A stretch of DNA of 40,608 bases, from the NCBI GenBank assembly GCA_002796835.1, contig LUGL01000021.1, positions 48,023-88,630 of the forward strand. The letters are read 5' to 3'. Positions 34,936 through 40,608 of the stretch are shown here, piece after piece. Both the position numbers and the translations under genes were made by a program. This stretch comes from Elainella saxicola E1 (GTDB taxonomy: Bacteria; Cyanobacteriota; Cyanobacteriia; Elainellales; Elainellaceae). The notes beneath the pieces are model-generated. The model searched no databases, had not been told where the DNA came from, and saw only the letters and a program-made list of their open reading frames with translations. Each line of letters starts with the position of its first letter. The first letter of the stretch is position 1.

Positions 34936-35826
34936 CTAGGCTTCAGAAATTTGCAGCTGATAGTGCATTTCGGACTGTACCCCTTTGGTTTTGCGGTTGC
35001 CGACGATCGGTGCAGTGTTTGTGGGGGTCGGAGCCGCAAATAAGGCGATATAGTTATCTGCCACAGCCACCCCATGCGCCGGGTCATAGCCGCGCCACCC
35101 TGCTCCCGGCAAATAGACCTCTGCCCAGGCATGGAGATGCAAATCTTGACCGGAGGCAGTCCCATTTTCGGGAGCGGGTTCGCTGTTGGCGTGATAGCCA
35201 CTGACAAACCGAGTCGCTAAGCCCATCGCCCGACAGGTTTCCATCCACAGCACAGCGTAATCGCGACAGGACCCTGCTTTTTGGGTCCAGGTGATGCCTG
35301 CGGGGTAAGCGCTACCCGTTTCACGCACTCCATAGGAGCAAGACTGATAGATCCGCTGATTCAGCTCCGATAAAAACGAAACAACATTCCCCTGGGTCGC
35401 TAACCAGATCTCTTGTGCCAGCTCCATCGCTACTGGATCGATCGCGCTTAACATCCCCCCCGTTGTAGTTCCCTGTAAGTAGGGTTGCAGTTGCAGCAGC
35501 AGCGAGGCCGGATAGTCGATCGGCAAAGCCACGGCCCAGGGTTCCAGCCAATAGTCGAATGGGTTAGTACGAAAGGTTTCGACTTCGGAAATTGCCTGCA
35601 CGCTAAATTGACTGATCGGCTGTTCTGAGAACCAGGCTTGCAAAACCGGGTTGCCATCCAGATCCACATTTTCAGAGAGCTGGACTGGAATGGGCTGAAT
35701 TTGCAGGGAAAAATGGCGGAGCATCTGCGTCACATCACTGCGGGGACGAATTTGCAGGCGATGCAGATCCAGCACAACCGGGCGATCGTACTGATAGGTG
35801 ATTTGGTGGGTAATGTGATAGCGCAC
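34936..35826 (-). CDS. Transglutaminase-like protein (Bact_transglu_N + transglutaminase core)
   Basis: 296-aa cytoplasmic protein. N-terminal Bact_transglu_N beta domain (about 1-80, MRYHITHQITYQYDRPV), then a transglutaminase/papain-like core with catalytic C187 (GSCRDYA), H232 (HLHAWAEV) and D248 (GYDPAHG). All triad residues are present. Family members are peptidases or amide-exchange enzymes. Third gene of a compact operon with the alpha-E and ATP-grasp genes (19-bp gap). This trio is widely conserved and has been predicted to make and process a peptide or amide modification; the substrate is unknown. Confidence 0.88.
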   Translation of the reverse strand: MRYHITHQITYQYDRPVVLDLHRLQIRPRSDVTQMLRHFSLQIQPIPVQLSENVDLDGNPVLQAWFSEQPISQFSVQAISEVETFRTNPFDYWLEPWAVALPIDYPASLLLQLQPYLQGTTTGGMLSAIDPVAMELAQEIWLATQGNVVSFLSELNQRIYQSCSYGVRETGSAYPAGITWTQKAGSCRDYAVLWMETCRAMGLATRFVSGYHANSEPAPENGTASGQDLHLHAWAEVYLPGAGWRGYDPAHGVAVADNYIALFAAPTPTNTAPIVGNRKTKGVQSEMHYQLQISEA

Positions 35827-35845
35827 AGGAGCTACTTAGAACGGG

Positions 35846-36796
35846 TCACTTGATGACTTCGAGGGCAAAGAAGGTCTTCGACACCTGCTCACCCACATGA
35901 TTGAGCTCAGTCTGGAGATGATCGAGAAATTCATGCAGCCCTTTTTGGATAATCTCCTCGATCATGATGTAGTCGAGTTCGGCGCGCAGTTTGCCAAGGG
36001 TACGTTCTGCTGTATTTTCCCAGGTGCCGGGACTGGTGCCGCTAATCTGATGCAGGGACTGTTCGGCCTGCACTAAACAAAATTGGATCGATCGAGGAAA
36101 TTCGCGATCGAGAATCAGAAATTTGGCGATATCGGTCGGGCTGATGCGGCGCTGGCGTTTGCGATACATCTCGTAGCCACTAGTCGATTTCAGCAGGGCG
36201 ATCCACTGCAATTCATCCAGGGCGGTGCCGACATAGTTGACCGCAGGCAGCAGGATATAGTACTTCACATCCAGAATCCGGGCGGTTTTATCGGCTCGTT
36301 CGATCAACCGACCCAGGCGACCAAAGTGCCAGCCCTCGTTATGGGACATAGTGGCATCCGTTACGCCCGCAAACAGGTGGCTCGCCATTTTCACTTCCGC
36401 AAAAAAGCTGGGAAGCTGGGCGATCGGCTGGGTTTGGGAAGCCTCCTTCACCATTAAATAAAATGTGTTCACCTGCTCCCACATTTCTGAGGAGATGATT
36501 TCCCGGATCGATCGAGCATTTTCACGAGCTGCCCGCAAACAGGACAGGATCGAATTGGAATACTGCTGGTCAAAGGTTAAAAAATGGGTGACATTCTCTG
36601 CCGTCGGTTCGCCATAGCGCTGCTTGAACAGATCGAGATCCCCTGTAGTCATCACTAAAGGAGCCCACTGCTGCGTCATCACCACCGAAGCATCCAATAG
36701 CAGATTTAAATTGACATCCACAAACCGGGCAATGTTCTCAGCCCGTTCCACATAACGGTTTAGCCAGTAAATCGAATCGGCAACACGGCTCAGCAT
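35846..36796 (-). CDS. Alpha-E domain protein (COG2307)
   Basis: 316 aa, all-helical, typical N-terminus [20 protein letters not shown], further motifs [20 protein letters not shown] and [16 protein letters not shown]. No enzymatic motif is known for this family, which nearly always neighbours circularly permuted ATP-grasp genes. The ATG at 36796 overlaps the upstream stop by 7 nt (ATGCTGA), implying translational coupling. The same frame is open 58 codons further upstream, but that part is only the shadow of the ATP-grasp gene. Confidence 0.9.
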   Translation of the reverse strand: MLSRVADSIYWLNRYVERAENIARFVDVNLNLLLDASVVMTQQWAPLVMTTGDLDLFKQRYGEPTAENVTHFLTFDQQYSNSILSCLRAARENARSIREIISSEMWEQVNTFYLMVKEASQTQPIAQLPSFFAEVKMASHLFAGVTDATMSHNEGWHFGRLGRLIERADKTARILDVKYYILLPAVNYVGTALDELQWIALLKSTSGYEMYRKRQRRISPTDIAKFLILDREFPRSIQFCLVQAEQSLHQISGTSPGTWENTAERTLGKLRAELDYIMIEEIIQKGLHEFLDHLQTELNHVGEQVSKTFFALEVIK

Positions 36797-38238
36797 TCGT
36801 TTTCCCCCTCTGCCACAATCCAAGTATCTTTGCTGCCGCCCCCCTGAGAAGAGTTGACGACGAGTGACCCCCGCCGCAGGGCAACCCGCGTTAAGCCACC
36901 TGGATTCACATAAATATCTTTGCCATAGAGAATATAGGGCCGCAGATCGACATGGCAACCTTCGAAACAATCATCAAATAGCGTCGGCACGCGCGACAGG
37001 CAAAGCGTGGGTTGGGCAATATAGTTGCGGGGATTGGCCTGAATCCGTCCAGCAAATTCTTCTCGCTCTGCCGGAGTGGCATGGGGACCAACCAACATAC
37101 CATAGCCACCCGATTCGCCAGCCGCCTTCACCACTAACTTGTCGAGGTTTTGCAACACATGCTGCTGCTGCTCCGGCTCCCAGCAGAGATAGGTGGGTAC
37201 ATTCGGCAAAAGCTGGTCTTCACCCAGGTAATAGCGGATCATCTGCGGCACATAGGCATAGATCACCTTATCGTCTGCCACCCCGGTTCCTGGTGCATTG
37301 GCGATCGCCAAACGGCCCGATCGATACACCTCCATCAGCCCTGGAATGCCCAACATAGAATCAGGCCGAAACGCCAGGGGATCGAGGAAATCATCGTCAA
37401 TTCGGCGATAGATCACATCAACCCGCTTCAAGCCTTTGGTCGTCTGCATTTGCAGATAGCCATCTGAAACCACCAGATCGCGGCCTTCGACCAACTCCAC
37501 CCCCATTTGCTGGGCCAGGAAAGAATGCTCGAAATAGGCAGAGTTATAGATACCCGGAGTCAGCACCACGACGGTTGGTTCTGGTAGCCCCGTGGGAGCT
37601 AAATTCAGCAAGGTTTCCAGCAACTGACTGGCATAGTCGTCAACCGGCAAGATGTTCATGCGGCCAAACACCTGCGGAAAGGTGGTTTTCATTACCCGCC
37701 GATTTTCCAGGACATAGGAAACGCCCGAAGGACAGCGCATGTTGTCTTCCAACACATACCATTGACCATCGCGATCGCGCACCAGGTCAGTTCCAGTAAT
37801 GTGGCACCAAATGCCTTGAGGCGGCTTCACCCCAATACAGGGCTTCGAGAAACCGCTGGCTGAGTTAATCAGCTCTGTCGGAATGACGCCATCTTTGAGG
37901 ATTTTTTGATCCCCATAAATATCGTTGAGGAACAGATTGAGCGCATGGATCCGCTGCTTCAAACCCTGTTCTAGCCGTTGCCATTCCTGAATGGAGAGAA
38001 TGCGGGGAATGATGTCAAACGGAAAGATGCGTTCGGTGCCCTGATTATCGCTGTAAACATTGAACGTCACACCAAGTTTGAACAACGCATTTTGAGCGGC
38101 CTGCTGACGCTGTTGCAGTTCTTCCATGGACAGCGAATTGATGCGCTCGATCAAAAGGGCTGCTTCAGAACGGGGCTGGCCTTTGCTGAAAAACAGCTCA
38201 TCGTAAAAATCACCCGGATCGTATTCGTCAAACTTCAC
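36790..38238 (-). CDS. Circularly permuted ATP-grasp type 2 protein (COG2308)
   Basis: 482 aa from GTG 38238; homologues start at this point with MKFxxYDPxxFYDELF. The frame stays open to 38304, but the extra 22 residues are hydrophobic and look non-coding. Motifs: [79 protein letters not shown] and DLRPYILYG near the C-terminus. ATP-grasp enzymes ligate carboxyls to amines or thiols; the substrate here is unknown. First gene of the operon, with overlapping start of the alpha-E gene. Confidence 0.9.
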   Translation of the reverse strand: MKFDEYDPGDFYDELFFSKGQPRSEAALLIERINSLSMEELQQRQQAAQNALFKLGVTFNVYSDNQGTERIFPFDIIPRILSIQEWQRLEQGLKQRIHALNLFLNDIYGDQKILKDGVIPTELINSASGFSKPCIGVKPPQGIWCHITGTDLVRDRDGQWYVLEDNMRCPSGVSYVLENRRVMKTTFPQVFGRMNILPVDDYASQLLETLLNLAPTGLPEPTVVVLTPGIYNSAYFEHSFLAQQMGVELVEGRDLVVSDGYLQMQTTKGLKRVDVIYRRIDDDFLDPLAFRPDSMLGIPGLMEVYRSGRLAIANAPGTGVADDKVIYAYVPQMIRYYLGEDQLLPNVPTYLCWEPEQQQHVLQNLDKLVVKAAGESGGYGMLVGPHATPAEREEFAGRIQANPRNYIAQPTLCLSRVPTLFDDCFEGCHVDLRPYILYGKDIYVNPGGLTRVALRRGSLVVNSSQGGGSKDTWIVAEGENEC

Positions 38239-38460
38239 GTCGAAACCATGGGATTGATAAAGAACAAAATAGACGACAATAATGCAGATTCCAAGCCCCA
38301 TCAAGCTCGATCTGATGCTGTCGATGAATAGACGCTAGTCGCTCTTTCAGCCCTCTATCTGTAGCAACCGATACGGTTTTTTGCGCTGCCGATCGTCCCA
38401 CCCTGGCCAATTGCCGATGGTTCTTCGATCGCTTGCAATTCTTAACTTAGAGTTAAGGCT

Positions 38461-39222
38461 GTGACTCGCATGACATTCAAACTGAATCGTTACGCTGGAA
38501 ACGCTGCTAGCAACGATAATAAAGCCAATCCCTCACCTCGCTGTAATCCTGGTATGAGCTACCTGCTGAACAACTTTCCCATTGTCTGGAAGCTCTTGCT
38601 CCAGCACCTGTCAATGACTGTTCAGGCTTTGGTCCTCGCGGTGCTCATTGCACTGCCGATTGCGCTGCTCGTGACAAGATACCGCAAGCTCAATGTCCCA
38701 TTGCTGGGGATCCTAGGAACTTTGTATACAATTCCTAGTCTGGCGCTGATTATCTTTCTGCTGCCCTTTTTTGGGCTGAATGCTCGATCGGTGATTATTG
38801 CCCTGGTGATCTATGCCCAAGTTATTCTGGTCCGGAATTTGACCGTGGGCTTGCAGTCAATCCAGCCTGCAATTTTAGAGGCAGCTCGTGGCATGGGCAT
38901 GAATTTCTGGCAGCGCTGGTGGCGGGTGCAGGTGCCGCTGATTTTGCCAATTTTTCTGGCCGGATTACGGATTGCCACCGTTGTCACAATTAGCATCGCC
39001 ACAATCGGAGCCAAGTTTGGGGCTGGTGGATTGGGCACCCTGCTGTTTGACGGTCTGACTCAGTCACGCAACGACAAAGTTGTAGCAGGCGCGATTACCG
39101 TTTCGCTGCTGGCGTTGGCAATGAATGGGGGATTTCTGGGATTGGAATGGGCCACTAGTCCAGCCCGTCGCCTTCGACGAGTTCAACCGGACAAGCAGGC
39201 TGTGACCCAATTTTCACCTTAA
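38461..39222 (+). CDS. Glycine betaine/choline-type ABC transporter permease (OpuCB/ProW-like)
   Basis: 253 aa from GTG 38461; ATG 38470 and ATG 38554 (MSYLLNNFPIVW) are alternatives, the last fitting homologues best. Six or so TMs start at about residue 47. The inner-membrane permease signature around EAARGMGMNFWQRWWRVQVP (EAA loop) contacts the ATPase, and IGAKFGAGGLGTLLFDGL follows. Family imports quaternary ammonium osmolytes. No ATPase or binding-protein gene adjoins. A homologous permease lies 600 bp away on the opposite strand. Confidence 0.87.
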   Translation: MTRMTFKLNRYAGNAASNDNKANPSPRCNPGMSYLLNNFPIVWKLLLQHLSMTVQALVLAVLIALPIALLVTRYRKLNVPLLGILGTLYTIPSLALIIFLLPFFGLNARSVIIALVIYAQVILVRNLTVGLQSIQPAILEAARGMGMNFWQRWWRVQVPLILPIFLAGLRIATVVTISIATIGAKFGAGGLGTLLFDGLTQSRNDKVVAGAITVSLLALAMNGGFLGLEWATSPARRLRRVQPDKQAVTQFSP

Positions 39223-39271
39223 CCTATTGATATTTGCTATGGGCTGATAGCCAGGAATTTTAAACGTGAAT

Positions 39272-39478
39272 TTATCGGGGAGTCTTGGAGCGATCGGACA
39301 AAGAAGCATCCCGAGGTTCAGCAGTCTCTGACTTAGACTCTAATGACTCAGGGAACAAAGATTCTTTATCCCAGGGATCATCATCCACAATTTCCTGTTT
39401 AACCCAATCGCGGAATCTATCCATTAAATTACTGACCACATCACTGAAACTAGGCTCAGACTGATTGGCAGGTAGCAT
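39272..39478 (-). CDS. Small acidic hypothetical protein
   Basis: 68 aa. ATG 39478 is chosen because AAGGAG lies 9 nt upstream; the frame is open further 5' but without a start signal. Contains SDVVSNLMDRFRDWVKQEIV (amphipathic helix) and an acidic segment DDDPWDKESLFPESLE, then a polar tail. No signal peptide or TM. Family not recognised. The strong Shine-Dalgarno supports it being real. Confidence 0.6.
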   Translation of the reverse strand: MLPANQSEPSFSDVVSNLMDRFRDWVKQEIVDDDPWDKESLFPESLESKSETAEPRDASLSDRSKTPR

Positions 39479-39823
39479 AAACCTGGACTCCTTAACTCTA
39501 GGCGAAAGTCGTACATGCATTAGGAAACAACGCTCTTTCTGCAATATACCCTAGCTAGAAGTGCCTACAAGGAACTTAAGAACAATTTCGTGAACTGGGT
39601 TTGAAAATTTTCCAACCCGTTCAGCACATGAACCTGTTTTTGCTTAATGGAGGAATGACACCTAACGAGACTTGCACCTGATGGACTGTTAATTCCTTGG
39701 GGGATCAAACTTTGCGTAGGTTAAACTGCATAAAATTCTTCCCATTATGCCTTCAAGACTCGATCTGATCAAGCCTCAGTAGACAATTTTTGGGACTGGT
39801 CGGTCGATCGCAATAGGAACCGT
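39479..39823. other. 345-bp intergenic region
   Basis: No gene seen. Holds the Shine-Dalgarno of the small protein gene. A short hairpin (GAACTGGGTT / AACCCGTTC, 39592-39622, one bulge) lies here without a T-run. Confidence 0.35.
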
Positions 39824-40444
39824 TTATTGAGGAGGCTGAAGCGATCGCTGCAATAGAGTGAGGCCAATTTCTGCGAGCACTGCCAGCAGAGCGACTGGGA
39901 TAGCACCCACTAACAAAATGGCAGGATCATAGACTGCAAACCCCAGCACAATAAACTTACCCAGGCCACCCACGCCAATAAAAGCAGCCAGTGTGGCACT
40001 GGCAATCACTTCAACCGTCGCAGTTTTGATGCCAGCCACCACCACGGGCAAGGCCAGCGGAATTTCGATCGATCGCAAAACCTGACGAGAACTCATGCCC
40101 ATGCCATAGGCCGCCTCACGAATCATCGGATCAATGCTGCGAAATGCCACATCTGTGCTAATTAAAATCGGCGGCATTACCAGTAATGTGAGGGCGATCG
40201 CTGCCGACTGAAAGCTCAATCCGAGATAGGGCACCGCCACAAACACAAACAAAACGGCCAGACTGGGTATTACCCGCAGCCCATTAAAGGTATTGATCAG
40301 AATGGTGGAAGCCCAGCGCGATCGAGCACTCCACAAGCCCAATGGCAACCCCAGGATGAGACCGATCGTCAAAGGAATCAGGACCAGTAAGCAATGTTGG
40401 TGCAGGGCCTCCAATACATCAGCAGTGGTGACTTGCGTAATCAT
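39824..40444 (-). CDS. Glycine betaine/choline-type ABC transporter permease (OpuCD-like)
   Basis: 206 aa, about six TMs. EAA loop REAAYGMGMSSRQVLRSIEI and IGVGGLGKFIVLGFAVYD are typical of OpuC/OsmW permeases. Canonical length. Homologous to the plus-strand permease gene 600 bp away; such pairs (OpuCB + OpuCD) usually sit in one operon with an ATPase and binding protein, but none is present here. Upstream neighbour is a response-regulator gene on the same strand, 30 bp away. Confidence 0.87.
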   Translation of the reverse strand: MITQVTTADVLEALHQHCLLVLIPLTIGLILGLPLGLWSARSRWASTILINTFNGLRVIPSLAVLFVFVAVPYLGLSFQSAAIALTLLVMPPILISTDVAFRSIDPMIREAAYGMGMSSRQVLRSIEIPLALPVVVAGIKTATVEVIASATLAAFIGVGGLGKFIVLGFAVYDPAILLVGAIPVALLAVLAEIGLTLLQRSLQPPQ

Positions 40445-40474
40445 AGGCGCATCAGAAAGTATCCATTCCAGCTT

Positions 40475-40608
40475 TTACGCCGCATCTTCAAATTTGTACC
40501 CAACACCAATCACCGTTTTCACAAAGCTGGGATTGGCTGGATCTGGCTCAATTTTCTTCCGGAGTCGGGCCACATGGGTATCCACCACCCGCTCATCTCC
40601 ATAGAAGT
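40475..40608 (-). CDS. OmpR/PhoB-family response regulator, C-terminal end (cut by window edge)
   Basis: The last 43 residues plus stop are visible: a winged-helix DNA-binding tail with [12 protein letters not shown] (recognition helix) and [16 protein letters not shown] at the C-terminus. This identifies a Trans_reg_C domain. The receiver domain lies outside the window. The sequence resembles conserved cyanobacterial regulators, but I cannot name which one. Confidence 0.88.
   Translation of the reverse strand, partial: FYGDERVVDTHVARLRKKIEPDPANPSFVKTVIGVGYKFEDAA

Noticed and set aside
36797-36970. 58-residue N-terminal extension of the alpha-E protein
   Set aside because: It is antisense-free but out of frame with the ATP-grasp gene it overlaps, and homologues start at [11 protein letters not shown].
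1-40608. CRISPR arrays, tRNA, rRNA or transposase genes
   Set aside because: Looked for and not found; the only exact longer repeat is the 66-bp duplication, and other repeats are short hairpins or protein-repeat DNA.

Overview
The window looks like cyanobacterial chromosome, probably from a filamentous Leptolyngbya-like lineage; the genus is my guess. Support comes from frequent HIP1 octamers (GCGATCGC, e.g. 3398-3405 and 21721-21728), an FtsH2-type protease whose sequence and length (628 aa) match cyanobacterial FtsH, a very long RecJ, a DUF4168 protein, a Tat-dependent beta-carbonic anhydrase, and cyanobacterial-type intergenic hairpin repeats. I found no rRNA, tRNA, CRISPR array, insertion sequence or phage gene.

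Left part (1-4796): a hemerythrin-like protein, an orphan PAS sensor histidine kinase with a perfect 66-bp tandem duplication in its sensor region, and a CodA-type cytosine deaminase.

Centre (4797-19140, all minus strand): a block whose genes together resemble an alginate (polymannuronate/guluronate) pathway. In transcription order it encodes a PL14-like alginate lyase lipoprotein; an Alg44-like membrane-fusion protein carrying a degenerate EAL domain where Alg44 has PilZ; AlgD (GDP-mannose 6-dehydrogenase); a stand-alone AlgA/ManC C-terminal cupin; an Alg8-like mannuronan synthase fused to a C-terminal beta-helix-like region; a mannuronan C5-epimerase-like protein with a PPC-like domain; and a second, AlgE-like epimerase made of seven N-terminal repeats, a catalytic beta-helix and RTX repeats. 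These steps would give GDP-mannose to GDP-mannuronate, c-di-GMP-gated polymerisation and export, epimerisation, and trimming. Homologues of AlgK, AlgX, AlgE porin, AlgIJF and AlgC, and a guanylyltransferase domain, are not in the window. This is the most interesting system here. The gaps between its genes are long (34-733 bp), so it may be several transcripts.

Right of it (19867-30673): a heme-oxygenase-like diiron enzyme paired with a methyltransferase, a periplasmic carbonic anhydrase (ecaB-like), a polyphosphate-glucokinase-like ROK kinase, an HtpX-like protease, recJ, two exported small proteins, and purM.

Far right (30776-40608): ftsH; a ParM-like actin gene with a small coiled-coil partner; a tightly packed circularly permuted ATP-grasp / alpha-E / transglutaminase operon; two OpuC/ProW-type permeases on opposite strands around a small acidic protein; and the 3' end of an OmpR-family response regulator cut by the window edge.
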